Shown here: positions 12,213 through 23,915 of the stretch, piece by piece
How positions within the stretch are numbered: position 1 is the first letter of the stretch
Layout: each line of letters begins with the position of its first letter
DNA from: Lophium mytilinum
Taxonomy: Eukaryota; Ascomycota; Dothideomycetes; Mytilinidiales; Mytilinidiaceae
Assembly (NCBI GenBank): GCA_010093605.1
Contig: MU004185.1
Coordinates: 1,013,334 to 1,077,333, forward strand
DNA length: 64,000 bases
Direction: 5' to 3'
Program-made: the position numbers and the translations under genes
Notes under the pieces: generated by a model
What the model saw: only the letters and a program-made list of their open reading frames with translations
The model's database searches: none
What the model was told of the DNA's origin: nothing

Positions 12213-12836
12213 ATTCAGCAGCCCTACAATTCAGGTAATTAAGGCGCCAGGATTGGAGTGCCTGCTTCATCCAAGTGTCACACTCCCTAGCCACTCAGAT
12301 GCTTAATCATCGCATCAAGATATGTGCTGCGTAAAGGTGGATCTACAAGAGCTACAGGGATGCCAGTAACTATGAACTTAGTCGTCTAGTGACTTCCGAG
12401 GCTTCGCAATTACGATAGCGATCTATAGAAGTTCTATCTCGATATAGACCGATCAAAATACGCAACCTGTCGTGATATTTGACTGAAACATGATTTTCAT
12501 GGAGTTTCGTTCAGTGAAGGTGGATTTAAGGCCTCGCAGTAACAAACAGTTTCCTGACAGAGACTAGCTTGACCATTGCGCGGTGGAAGGTGATCTTTGA
12601 AGAATGGTCGAGACTTTGGCAGACTTGGCAGTCTAGGGGGCGCTATTGAGGAGCGGGGGATGGTCAGAAATTGCGGGGATCAGGCAATCTGCCGACTACA
12701 TAGTCCAACCTTAGTCCAACGACGACGTGAAAGACCCTCGGACCTCCACACACCACTTCCATGCATGTTCCATCTCTATTCGGCCTACCACCCCGACACG
12801 TCACCCAACTATTGAAGACTCATTGGGCTCTGAAAC
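12213..12836. promoter_or_regulatory. Upstream region of the Zn2Cys6 regulator
   Basis: This 624-base region has no supported gene. It separates the ADH stop from the start of the transcription factor, both on the plus strand. Confidence 0.5.
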
Positions 12837-15291
12837 ATGCAGGCCTGCGATCGCTGCCACTCTCGAAAGACGCGCTGTGACCGCCGGTTACCAAGTTGTA
12901 CAGCTTGCGAAAAGGCTGGAGCTCAATGTCTGCACAGGGATAAGTTGAGGCAGCGGCACATGCCCCGTGGCTATGTTGATGGAATCGAGAGCAGGCTGCA
13001 AACCACTTCGGAAGAAAACGCCAGACTGAGGCACGAACTAGCTACACTGCGCAGTTCTGTTGGTCCTGGAAACAGTGGAAGTTCGCAAGCTACCATTAAC
13101 TCTCCTAGAGCGCACAGCTGGGACCAAGGCTCCTACAGTGTCAATCCTGTCATGAGCGATGGCCAAACCGACACGAGAAGATTTGATGCCGGACTCAGTG
13201 GAAGCCCGCAAGGCGCCATCAACTCTAACAACGGAAACGGATGGAACCAGGGCTCTTATAATGCCAACCCCGTCATGAACGAAGAGCGGACCGACGCGCG
13301 AAGATCCACCGACAGTCCTGCGGTTGAGCCACCAACGAGCGCAGAAAACACCCCAGGATCGGCCGAAGATGCAGTCAGCACTGAAGTGGGCTATCTGTCA
13401 CTTAAAGCCACAGGCGAGACTCGCTATGTCGGGTCTAGCAGCGGCATCGGTCTAGCCAGCATCATCAGTCATATGGTTGATGAAGGCGCAGGGCTCACAC
13501 TGCTGCCCACGGACATGAGAGATGCGAATCCTCCCGGTCCTCTCAACACCGCCGGCCCTTGCTTGGATAGCTCACTACCCCCACGACAATCGGCGATGCC
13601 TTTCATAGAGGCATACTTTCAACATACGCACATCACTTTCCCGTTGCTACATCGTACAAGCTTTCTCCGTACTGTCGACCAGATATATAGCGATCCAGAC
13701 TATTACGCATCACACACGTACGACGCATACGTATTCGACATGGTCTTGTCAATCGGAAGCTCTAACTTCAATCGATTCGGGGATGCATCAGCTAGCTCGG
13801 CAACCCATTATTCTCGGGCACAGTCGAAATTGCCTGCTGTATTGGGGATGCCCAGCTTGAGACCACTTCGGGCAATCATCCTCTTGTCACAACACGGCAT
13901 ATTTAGCAATCTCAAAGACACCAGCGCTAGCATATGGCATCTAATCGGAATAGGTGTGAGAATATGCTACGAGATGGGGCTTCATCTCGAACCGCGATAC
14001 CCTGGTAACTCGGGAGATGCGCAAAGTCGGCCCGTGACGTTCGAAGAAGAGATGAATAGGCGGTGCTTTTGGTGCCTCTACAACCTCGACCGGTAAGTTA
14101 CCTGAATTAAATATGGGGGCACCACGCTACTGATACTCATTCTATAGGGTCGTAAGCTTCACTTTAGGTCGTCCGGCCGCCATCAAAGACGAGGACATTG
14201 ATGTCTCGTTACCTGCGTATTTCGATGATTCTGAATTCGGTCCTGGTAGACCTCTCCCTCAACAGCTGGCCACTGGCTTGAGATCGTCTCCATTCTTGCA
14301 TCTAATTCGCATCCGTCGTCTGTCCGGAGAGATTCTCGTGGCATTTTATGCTGCGAGGCAGAATCCCAATCTATCTTATGACGAAAAACGAAAGCTTCGA
14401 CAGAAACTACACGAGCAAGTCGTCAAATGGAAGGACGACACAGTGCATCTCAACTTGGTTGCAAAACCCGAACACAACGGGTCTTTCAAATCCTGCTTCT
14501 TGTCTGAGGAGTGGTACACAGCTGTGTTCAACAACGCCATGCTTCTCCTCTACCGGCCTTCGCCATCATTCCCTCATCCCACCAACTCGGCAAATCAGAG
14601 CAACGAAGAAGGGGATCTCTTGCACCTGTTCACTGCCGCCAAAAGCACTATCAATGCATACGCGGAGCTGCATAGCAAAAGGCGTCTCAATTATTCTTGG
14701 ATAACGTTGCACGGAGTCTTTCTCGCTGGCCTTGCATATGTATACTGCGTCGGTCGGGCCCTGAAGGATCCTACGCCGCTTTTACCAGTCCCAGCATATC
14801 TAGAAATCATTGACGATACCCGCGCCTGCTCGAACGTTCTAGTGGCTATCTGCGAGCGATGGAATGTCGTCCGTCGATCTTGCGAACTTTTCAACCGGCT
14901 CAGCAACGCCGTCATTCGTGACGCCGTCAATGACGCAGCCAAACAGCACCATAGGACATTTACCCAAACATATACTCCGGACCAATCTTCCAGGCCGGTG
15001 CAGAGTCAAGCAACTCCGACTCAAGGTAGCGCACAGCAACATAGCACGGCGCCATCCAATTTCAACGACTTTGGCATGGCCATGGATCAAATACCCATGG
15101 GAGACCACTTCTTCGTGGCCGACGAGTTTAGACAGTACTCGGAAACGTTTGATGGCATGTTTTCAGACGACCAAACTTTTCCGAGTGAGCTTGTGACGGG
15201 CTTTTCTCAGGATTGGCCGTTCGATGACACCTTTGTTCAACAACCAACGTACGGGATGCCGATGCAGCATGAAGACAACCTGCAGCATTGA
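12837..15291 (+). CDS. Zn2Cys6 transcription factor with fungal-specific domain
   Basis: Two exons (12837-14092, 14148-15291) give 799 residues. The N-terminus is a binuclear zinc cluster with Cys at 4, 7, 14, 21, 24 and 31 (spacing 2-6-6-2-6), followed by a basic linker and a coiled-coil-like stretch (SRLQTTSEENARLRHELATL). Residues 80-161 contain two 41-residue tandem copies around QGSYSVNPVM / QGSYNANPVM. The fungal_trans middle homology region is recognised by FPLLHRTSFLRTV and, across the intron, FWCLYNLDRVVSFTLGRP. The C-terminus is rich in Gln, Ser, Pro and acidic residues, like an activation domain. The central location in the enzyme cluster makes it the likely pathway-specific activator. 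This is inference from position. Confidence 0.93.
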
Positions 15292-15400
15292 CACCACTGA
15301 GAGCGACTATCTTCATGTGTTTAAATTAATTCACTGTATCTGTACAGAGGCTGTATTTTACATTACGACTGGCGACTTGACCATCTGAATGAAAATTTCT

Positions 15401-17845
15401 TCAAAGTTTGCTTGTTCGCGTGACAAGCTTCTCCTCCCCGTCGACAGGGAGCTTCTGGTACTTCTCATACTCATCCAAGCTGTGTGGATTTGCCACTGTG
15501 CCGCTTACAGCTACCGTCCGTCCGCTGACTAAATTCTTGACGTTGATTTCGCACTTCTTCCCGTTCACCGTATACGGAATATCAGCAACCTCAAAAACGA
15601 ACTTCGGGACATGGCGAGTTGAGTACTTCTGCCGTATAGCCTGCTTTACTCTCGTCGCCAAGTCCTCGCTAAATTTTTGGCCGGTCTTCATCTTCACAAA
15701 TAGAAGGACACGCTCGTCGGCGTCAATCTCTCTTCTCTGACCAACGCAAAGGCTGTCTTCAATCTCAGAAAACAACTCGGTTACCGCATAGATCTCCGCT
15801 GAGCCGAAGCGAACGCCAGATGGATTGAGAACGCCGTCCCTGTTTCGTCAGCATTTGATCGAAGTTGCGCTTCAGCATGCACTCACGATCTTCCTAGCAT
15901 AATGAGCCCCTGCGTATCTTCCTCCACTAGAATGAAGTCCCCTTGGCACCAGATCTTGTCGCCAAATCGCTCAAAGTAGGACTTGCGGTACCTTTCGACG
16001 CCTCCGGCCCCAAAGAATTGAAGGGGCTGGCTCGGGAACGGTCTGGTGCAGACTAGTTCGCCGGGCAGCCCCGCTGATTTGACAGGTACACCGCTATCCT
16101 CGGAGGCGTCAAAAATTTCTACGGCCATACCTAACGCTTTGGATTGGATCTCGCCTGGGAACACAGGAAGTAAGGGCGTTCCTCCCACGACTGGACTAGT
16201 AAGCGACAAGTTCCGCATTTGAGCATGTGAGAGCTGGACTTACAGCTTCCCGCGATATCTGTTCCCCCACTCATAGAGACCAGTTGAGCGCTTGGTGGGA
16301 ACGCTGTCTCATAGAACCAGTGGTACATATCAGCAGAAAGAACCGCACCCGTCGAAGTCACTGTCCTCAGGTGCTTTAGATTATAGGACTCTCCTTGAAC
16401 GAGTTAGTAGGGAAGCTGAACGAGATATCTAGCGGATGATTACTGGGCACGATGCCGCGAGCTCTGACCTCAGCCAAATATCTAGGCGAAGTGCCAAATA
16501 CAGACACTCTGTATTATGTTAGCTAGCGCTACAACATTGGTTCAGGAGGTCATTACCCAACATCTTCTGCGAGCTTCAGGAGGACTCCGGGTGTTGGATG
16601 GAACGGCGATCCATCGTACAGCATCAACGATTTAGCGGAGCAGAGGTTGACGAAGTTCAACACCCACATCACCCATGCAGTCTGCTTCATCATCAGAAAC
16701 GCGTTTTGTTGATTGTTTTGCCAGATCTTACGGTTGTGTATTGAAACGCTATGTCCGTATCTCGCATATCGTGCTGCAGAACGGAATCGGTTTTCACTTT
16801 GAGCAAGACTCCCTGCGAAAAATGTCAGTCGAGCGTAGTGTCGGCATGGAATGGTTCAATCACCCCTGCGGAATGAACGATGCACTTGGGTGCACCCGTC
16901 TGCGAAAGAGTTAGCGCTGACCCTCTTGATCCAACCCGGGAGACCCACCGTTCCGGAAGAAAAGAGTATAAAAGCTGGATGGCTGAAAGGCAGATAGTTA
17001 AAGTCAAGATCACGGCCGATTCCACCCCTAATGAATTGCTTCATCGTCTCACCACGATGAACGCTACCAGTATCAATCCCCAAATCGCAATACGGCACAA
17101 TCACCACTCCACTCAGATTCCCACCCGCTAGCCGGTGCGACCAGTCCTTAATTCTGTCGCCCAGGCGTATCAACTTGCCCCCGTAAATATACCCATCGTC
17201 TGCAAACACAAGTTTCGGCTTCACTTGCGAGAAGCGCTCCACAATAGCATCTGCACCCAGTTCACACGACGCGGACGACCACAGCGCGCCAATTGACAGC
17301 GCAGCAAGGCAAATCACGAATGCGTCTACTGAGTTCGAGATGGCGGCCGCGACGACGTCGGAAGCTTCTACACCATGGCTAATCATTGCGTCGCGCATTG
17401 CGCGCACCCGCCCGCGCAGCGCGCCCCAGCTGACTCTTTCTACGCCTGCCACGCCTTCCCGAACGAAGTGGATGGCGGTCTCATCGTCTTTGCCGTTGCG
17501 GAGCAGGTATTCGGCGATATTCAGCTTCGCCCGGGGGAAGAACTTGGGAGGGGGGAAGAGAGCGGTGTGGGTGTCTTCGAGCGCGGGTCCGGGGTCTTTG
17601 CTGTGCCCTTGTGGCGCGATATCGAAGAAGGTGTATGCGTCTATCCAGAAATCCTGGAAGGTGGAGGGGTTGATGGACCAGCTGTGTAGGTCGCTGTAGG
17701 ATTCGAGCTGGAGACCGCGTTGGCTGTTCGTTCTTTGGATGAATTTTGCGGCTGGTGTGTTGGATATCGTGGTCGGAGTTGGTTGCCATACGGGCGTCTT
17801 CTGTGGTGGAGATATGGGCATGGCGTGAAGCTGGGAAAGGTACAC
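15401..17845 (-). CDS. Acetoacetyl-CoA synthetase-like acyl-CoA ligase
   Basis: The stop is at 15401. The start is 17845, or an in-frame Met at 17821 that fits the family N-terminus better. Splicing gives about 690 residues. The N-terminal ACAS-type cap (residues about 50-120) is followed by the AMP-binding P-loop SSGTTGAPKC, formed across an intron near 16985. DIAFQYTT joined to TAWVMWVLNFV follows, then SMSGGTDIAGSF, and the C-terminal YTVNGKKCEINVKN with the catalytic Lys region. The YTVNGKK..E..VK pattern and EYEKYQ tail are typical of acetoacetyl-CoA synthetase rather than acetyl-CoA synthetase. Family reaction: acetoacetate + CoA + ATP to acetoacetyl-CoA. Within this cluster it may act on acetoacetate released by skeleton cleavage, or on another short 3-oxo or branched acid. 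Confidence 0.9.
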
Positions 17846-18503
17846 TCTAGGAGAGAATGGATGGGTTGATAGAGATATTCTAGAGATAGAACTATGGGAG
17901 TCGAGCGTGGACTTGAAATAAAACGCGGCTGCTTTCCTCCGTGACCCACTCTACTATTGTTTTCAGGTCCATGTCAAACGAAGGCACGTCTGAGTACGCC
18001 GAGTCACGGGTATTCAGATTGATGCTGACGTTGCCGAGTACCCGGGTCCGTACCGGAGGTTTCGGTGGAGGTTCCGGAGTAGACCGACGTAGTTAGTTTA
18101 GATACGATTCAGGGGCTAGTCCGGAGCTTTCTCTCCCGACCAGCGGGGTGCTTAAAAGCTCGTCTCGGCGACCGCCGACAACACCACAATCTTGCCAGAG
18201 CTTCCCTCGCGTGCTGGTGTGTTTCTGATGGCGTTCGATGCAAGGAAACTCGGGGGCAGCCCCGTTTGATCCTTTTCCCCGCACCCCAGATATTCAGCTC
18301 TGCTTTACCCCACACAACACTATGGCCGCTCAGCGAATCAGCTTTACAGAAGCCCTCCACCTCCATCGAGCAGGGTGCTTTTTCTGTGAAGAGGGAGAGG
18401 AATGAAGGATATCAATACCCCTATATGAACTCAATCCTCTCAGCATTTCTGTGACCACCTCAGACCTGATAATCCCGCTGCAAATAACTCGCACTGATTC
18501 AAC
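17846..18503. promoter_or_regulatory. Divergent promoter region, CoA ligase / P450
   Basis: This 658-base region lies between two diverging cluster genes. It contains CCGG-rich stretches around 18040-18080. No supported coding frame is seen. Confidence 0.5.
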
Positions 18504-20437
18504 ATGGCGGTTATTTTGTCCCCCTTTGAACTCCTGAAAGCCTACTCTCTGCCTCTCCTTGTCCTTCTCCTAGTTACTCATTTCATCATCAATCGCTATG
18601 GAACGGGCCTGCGAAAGGTCCCCGGTCCTTTCCTGGCCTCCTTGACGGACTTTTGGCGCTTATACCACTCCTACGCGAGCAAAGGCCACAAAGACTACCT
18701 TCTACATCGACAGCACAACTCCCCCATTCTCCGCACAGGCCCAAATACAGTAGCAATCGCAGACTCAGAGGCAATACGGGTGATCTATGGCTGGAAGCCC
18801 GTCTTTCGCAAGGTTGGCGCGCTCCTGGCGCATCTCCGGCTTCTATCAACTCACTGATACTTTGCTTCCAGTCTCAGATTTACACTACACAGGCGCAGCT
18901 CAGTCCACAAGGACAGCTTGTCGATAATCTTGCCTCCACTATGGACGAGCAAGAGCATACGAGAATCACCAAGCCGGTAGCGAATTCGTACAATATGAGC
19001 ACGATGGTCGAGTTTGAACCGCTTGTTGACTCCACATCGCAAGAGTTCGTGCGCCAGATGACTGAGAGGTTTGTGAAACCTGGACGAGAGTGCAGGCTTG
19101 ACCAGTGGCTTCAGATGTATGCCTTTGATGTCATGTAAGCTTTTCCAGTATTCGGCTATAACTCTGGGCACATGTATGCTACTGCTGGGACGCCCCTAGA
19201 GGAAGCTGGATACCACTGTCAGGGGCAGCTTTGTTGACACAAAGCCGTTCCGTCAGAAAGCAGCTCAGAGTACACTGCGCAAAGTACGACATTGCGCCTA
19301 GAGTACGGAAAACTCAAAAGGACAACCCTAGCAGTAGCAGACTAGTATGCATAGACTTATAGCCAGTCGCTATCTATCCTCGCCCCGCCTCCATTCAAGT
19401 TCTGACCAAGATAAAGCGGCGAGATTACGTTCAGCAAGCGTTTTGGTTTTCTAGAGACCGGCCAGGACATCAACGATATGATGCACCACACTGCCAAGTT
19501 CATGACATACACCGGAACCGTAAGTCTGAACCAGGCTCCAAGTCAGACTGACCCTAAACTCTGAACCGCGCAGATCGGGCAAGTCCCCAACCTCGACTGG
19601 TACTTCCGCATCAAAAACCCACTACTCCACATCTTGCGGCCAACAAGCAACATCCTAAGCTTCACCCTCAAACAAATCCAACAACACGAAAAATCCCCCG
19701 AGAAAAACAATCGCGACCTTCTATCCCGCTTCATCGAAGCGCGCCACAAGTTCCCCCACATCGTCGACGACGACCTCCTGCACGACTACACCAACACCAA
19801 CGTAGCAGGCGGCTCCGACACCACCGCGATCATGCTCCGAACGCTCGTCTTCAACATCTCAACGCGGAAGCACGTCCTCGATAAACTCCTCGCCGAGATT
19901 AGCGCAGCCATGCAGGCGCGTCCAAGAGACACCGACCTCGACGCCCCAATCACCTGGGCCGAGGGGCTAAGCATGCCATACTACCAAGCCTGCCTCAAAG
20001 AAGCCATGCGCTACCACCCACCCACCGCTCAGATCCTCCCGCGCGTGGTTCCGCGCGGCGGTGTCGAGTTCTGCGGGTTCTACCTCCCGGAAGGCACGAA
20101 TGTGGGATGCAATGCGTGGACCGTGCACCGCGATAAGAAGCTGTACGGCGACGATGCCGACGAGTTCCGCCCGGAGAGGTGGCTGGAGGCTTCGAGCGAG
20201 CGGGCGAAGAAGATGGAGGCGTTGCTGTTTACGTTTGGGGCGGGGAAGCGGGCGTGTATTGGGAAGAATATCGCGTTGTTGGAGATGACTAAGTTTGTGC
20301 CGGAGTTTTTTAGGCGGTTTGAGGTAAGGGTTGTGGATGAGGGGCGGTATAGGATTACGAGTTCGTGGTTGGCGGTGCAGAGTGGGTTGGATGTTTATTT
20401 GACGCTCCGTCCGACGGAGTCGCTGGTTGGGGGGTAG
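18504..20437 (+). CDS. Cytochrome P450 monooxygenase, microsomal
   Basis: Exons 18504-18812, 18872-19134, 19417-19519 and 19574-20437 give 512 residues. Residues 10-27 form an N-terminal membrane anchor, followed by a KVPGPFLA proline hinge. The I-helix has AGGSDTT, the K-helix ExxR is KEAMR, the PERF region reads FRPERW, and the heme loop is FGAGKRACIG. It resembles the fungal pisatin-demethylase-like P450s. The expected reaction is NADPH-P450-reductase-dependent hydroxylation or O-demethylation in the ER membrane. Intron 2 (19135-19416) is 282 bases, about five times the local norm. The last exon changes abruptly from C-ending to G-ending codons near 20040. It is divergent from the CoA ligase, so it probably closes the cluster. 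Confidence 0.93.
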
Positions 20438-21154
20438 AAGGGCTTAGAGGTTATGGGGATTAAGAGCTGACTAGTGATACGACTCCAAATACGATGTCAT
20501 TTTCGATGTAGTGGATATTGGGCTACCTTTGGTCGGGCCACCGACCTGCCAGCCGAGACACTCCTCACAGTGGTGTCAAGCGAGCAAGATTGGAGCCCCA
20601 GCAGTGAGATATCCGCGGACCCAAACTTATGATCTAGTGCTAGGTACAGATTGAAGAACTAGATGTAGCTGCAAGGACAAAGTCGCGTGAAGACTGCGCG
20701 TAAGGACGTGTAAAAGCATATATGAGACCATTTAGTGACTAAACAACCGGGGTTCGGTTTGCAGGGTCGGGTACAAATGTATCGTTCTGCACGTGGAATT
20801 CAGGCTTCGATCTTAAGCAGCGGTTGATAGGCTCTGGAGTCCTTGGAAGTCTTAAGTGTAGGTGAAAATAGGATTAGAATACATTGCTATCTACAGTAGT
20901 GCAGGGGTTATTCTATAGGGAAGCGTATCAAAAGCGTGAAGTCGTACTGGACATAAGATCGTCGCGCCAATTTAGAGGTAGTCGTGCCAATTTAGAGGTG
21001 CCGAATAAGTACATATGGAGCAGGATCATGTAAAATAGTAGGAATATGTCCTAGATGTGGGTAATGGGGTGGCCTGAAGGGTAGCACGTGTCGCAAGTAC
21101 CCACACTACGTGATGTATTAGCCACCAAAAAGCGCACGTTAAGGGTAGTATTAC
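20438..21154. other. Convergent intergenic region with a 20-bp duplication
   Basis: No gene is supported between the P450 and the next minus-strand gene. A direct 20-base duplication (20961-20980 and 20981-21000) with two mismatches is the only structure seen. Confidence 0.55.
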
Positions 21155-21838
21155 TTACTGAGACAGAATGTTTCCACATAAACGGCATCTCCCCTCCGAT
21201 GAGCACCGTCCTTGGACTTCGGGTGGCGCAGTATGGTGTCTCTGTAGAATCCGGGGTGCCTCTGCTTCCGCGAATGATGTAAAAGAGCGCGATATGTAAC
21301 CCGGAGTGCGTGGTGTAGCTGACGCTTCGTTCGAATATTTGTTGTAAATGGGCCGAGGCTGGTAATTTTGGGAGAAAGTGTACGCCGGGTGCTGAGGTGC
21401 CATATGGCTATACGCTGAGGGTTCACTATAGGTACATAACGTGGCAGAGCTGGCGGTGAAACTGCCGTTCTGGTAACCCTGTGTGTAGATGGGCCGACGT
21501 GGGGTAGGAGGGGTATGAAACCACTCGGCTTGGGGCATGGATGCAGTCGCAGTGTTGCCATAAGGTGTCGAAGACCAACTTCCACTTTTGTTGCTCGATG
21601 TGTCGAAGGACGCGTAGTAGGAAGCAGATTCGCCAGAATTTGAGCCGTTCGCTGGATGTTGAGACTGGAATCGGAGCCATGCGTGGTCTGGTGGCTCTTC
21701 GTCTTGATGCAAGTAGGTTGAGTCTACTTTCTGATCGGCCGCTCTTTCGAGCAGGATCGTGGTGGTGTCGCTGTGAGTGCGCTTTGTGATTCCGAGCAGG
21801 GTGATGGTTTTGAGTACGGTTTTGGTTGGGCGACGCAT
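21155..21838 (-). CDS. Conserved-looking hypothetical protein with C-terminal CxxC
   Basis: Intronless. The same frame is open to 22000, but the Met at 21838 (MRRPTKTVLKTITLLG) is preferred because the upstream part reads like 5' UTR (Ser/His-rich, low complexity). The resulting 227-residue protein is rich in Ser, Tyr, Pro and Gln in its middle and looks disordered. It ends in a short Cys cluster (GRCSSEGRCRLCGNILSQ) that could bind a metal. I do not recognise a family. No signal peptide or membrane segment is evident. Confidence 0.6.
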   Translation of the reverse strand: MRRPTKTVLKTITLLGITKRTHSDTTTILLERAADQKVDSTYLHQDEEPPDHAWLRFQSQHPANGSNSGESASYYASFDTSSNKSGSWSSTPYGNTATASMPQAEWFHTPPTPRRPIYTQGYQNGSFTASSATLCTYSEPSAYSHMAPQHPAYTFSQNYQPRPIYNKYSNEASATPRTPGYISRSFTSFAEAEAPRILQRHHTAPPEVQGRCSSEGRCRLCGNILSQ

Positions 21839-22438
21839 ATTGCTTTGATGAGAGTGTGCATGTATGGAGTCGATGAAATTTCGGCGATAGTTTGGCTGTT
21901 GGCTCGATGACGAAAGCTCGAAGTGGAAGAGAGAATGATTGACTGGGTGGGTGGATGCTCTGAGAAGATGATGAGAGAAGGAGAGAAGGGGACAGCCCAC
22001 GGCCTAAATGTATAGCCATACTCTCCAGCTGGCTTCTGCTGCCCGTGACTGTCAATGTATGAGTCTTTGAGGTCTGGATGGTAGACGAACTGGGCTTAAG
22101 AACGGTGGAACGGTGCCCGACGCCCCTGACGCTGTGCTTCCTTGCTAAACCTATACCATAGCACTTAGCACGAGTCAGTGGGGCTACGCATGATTAGCGA
22201 AAGCTGGAGCTGAAACAAGTACTACCCTTCGCGCTAATGGGTTGGTCTTCTTGTCTTTTCGTACTCCATGAAACGTACGCCATGTAGCATTGGAAGCAAA
22301 CAACCCCACAGCCTTGGGGGCACAGCCTCGATGACCACGGACAAGGATGCTACAGTGCCCGAAGCCCCTGAAGACAATGGCTGAGCTGGCTCCCACCACG
22401 TTTCAGGCTGCAGTCCTTCTTTGACTCCAACATCTTCA
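21839..22438. promoter_or_regulatory. Divergent promoter region
   Basis: Lies between the hypothetical gene (minus) and the first DUF6594 gene (plus). It includes the probable long 5' UTR of the hypothetical gene (about 21839-22000). No other structure is evident. Confidence 0.4.
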
Positions 22439-23412
22439 ATGGCACTGCCAGTTCCGGTCACTGCCGGCTTGCCTTTCTCTCTGGGGAATGCTGCACCAGT
22501 GGTGCCAGGCAGAGCTACCTCCCCTGACCCGGTCGACGACAAACGCAAGAACGAGCAGACTTGGAAGTATCAAGGCTACAACGAGTTCTCCAAATGGATG
22601 GCGTCAGACGATGACTTTTTCGTACTCAGGCGATTTGGCAAACTCAACGCCTTGGCGATCCTTTGGCTACAGTACCGCATCGTGAATATTGAAGATGAGC
22701 TGGAGGCCATACATGAGACAATCGCAGACGCGGCGCTTGAGACCGGAAGAAAGAACAGCAGCTTCAAAGCTGATGAAAAGCAAGAAGTAAGAAGGGCCAA
22801 GCTGATGGGTGACCTGTTAGACCTTTTGCAGAAATACAGTGAGGTTGACAGCGATGATTGAGCAAAGGAGAGCTGCTTACCGTAGTAGATGAGTATATAA
22901 CGACATATTCGACGATACGAGCCCGCAGAAGAGCGTCAACCAGACAGATAGCCAACGTCAAGAATTGGGCCACTCGTAAGGCGGTTACGACGAACGAAAT
23001 GAGATATCTCAACCACCCAGGCGACCTAATCTCTATCTCCGACAGGCCCCGGCCGGTCATCCACGCCCTCCTCAACAACCGCCTATTACGCAAAAGCCCG
23101 ATTTTCCGCAAACGTCGTTACGAAGACACCCATATCGACTCCGAGTCCACCTCCTACGCTAGCAATAATCGCCTAGAAGCATTTAGCAATTCCAGCATCA
23201 TCTTCTTAGGGTTTGGCATGCTACTTGGGCCTATGTGGTGGTTGAATTTTGTCACAAATAACACCAAGAGGCTCAGCATTATAACAGGCTTCGTGCTGCT
23301 TTCGATGGTAATAATGTCGTTGGCGACAGTGAATAGACCGCTTGAGGTGGTAGCGGCGACGGCGGCGTATGCGGCAGTATTGACGGTTTTTATGCAACTT
23401 GGGGCGAATTAG
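22439..23412 (+). CDS. DUF6594 domain membrane protein (first copy)
   Basis: The frame appears to stop at 22861 and resume one frame over. A 59-base intron (22809-22867) joins RRAKLMG to ELLTVVDEY in frame, giving exons 22439-22808 and 22868-23412 and 304 residues. The order is that of DUF6594: a helical N-terminal part with FGKLNALAILWLQYRI and a charged segment, then MRYLNHPGDLISI, and three C-terminal membrane segments (about residues 205-225, 232-252 and 258-280). Function is unknown. The N-terminal side is probably cytosolic. A second family member lies at 27.9-29.0 kb. Confidence 0.82.
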
Positions 23413-23915
23413 GGGTGCGCAAGACGTGGTGCCATATCCAGGCTTCAGATTGGACTTTCTTCGTATGCGTTTTGCAAGCGATGAAAAATATTCGAGGCGC
23501 TCCCGAGCGTATGAAGCATTATTGGAAATGAAGTTTCCCAGGGCCCGACTTTGGCTTGTTCGGTACTATGCACTGTCCCGGCGCTCGATTCTACCTACCT
23601 CTCGGGAGGTAGGAAGACTGGCCCTCGAAATTGGATGCTGCACGATATCATGTTGCGAGGGTATTGAAGGTGCGGGAGCACTTCGAGTACTTGGAGGCCA
23701 TGTTATTTCTTCACAGCCGAGGTCCTGATTTAGGGTGGTCAGTAATACACATCGCCCGAGAGTCTGATTTTGCCCCAGATTCATGATCCTAGTCGCGGGA
23801 CGCCCTGAATCAGACCTCAAAACAAGAGTTCCTGTAAACGTGAATGCAGTGTTGAGGCCCTTCAGACAGTGGCTTGTATATGGCAAAACTCCAAGAAAGC
23901 ATGTTAGATTTGTAA
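23413..23915. other. Convergent intergenic region, no gene seen
   Basis: These 503 bases lie between converging genes. A short inverted repeat around CTACCTACCTC/GAGGTAGG (23589-23613) could form a hairpin near the 3' ends. No protein or RNA gene is recognisable. Confidence 0.5.

Noticed and set aside
16675-16914. Plus-strand frames inside the CoA ligase region
   Set aside because: They are antisense to exons and introns of the ligase, whose motifs are complete on the minus strand.
1-20437. Secondary-metabolite biosynthetic cluster
   Set aside because: No PKS, NRPS, terpene synthase, DMAT or similar core enzyme is present; the enzyme mix suits degradation better, although the left part beyond the window is unseen.
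22805-22872. Apparent frameshift splitting the first DUF6594 gene
   Set aside because: A 59-base intron with standard ends removes the stop and keeps the frame.
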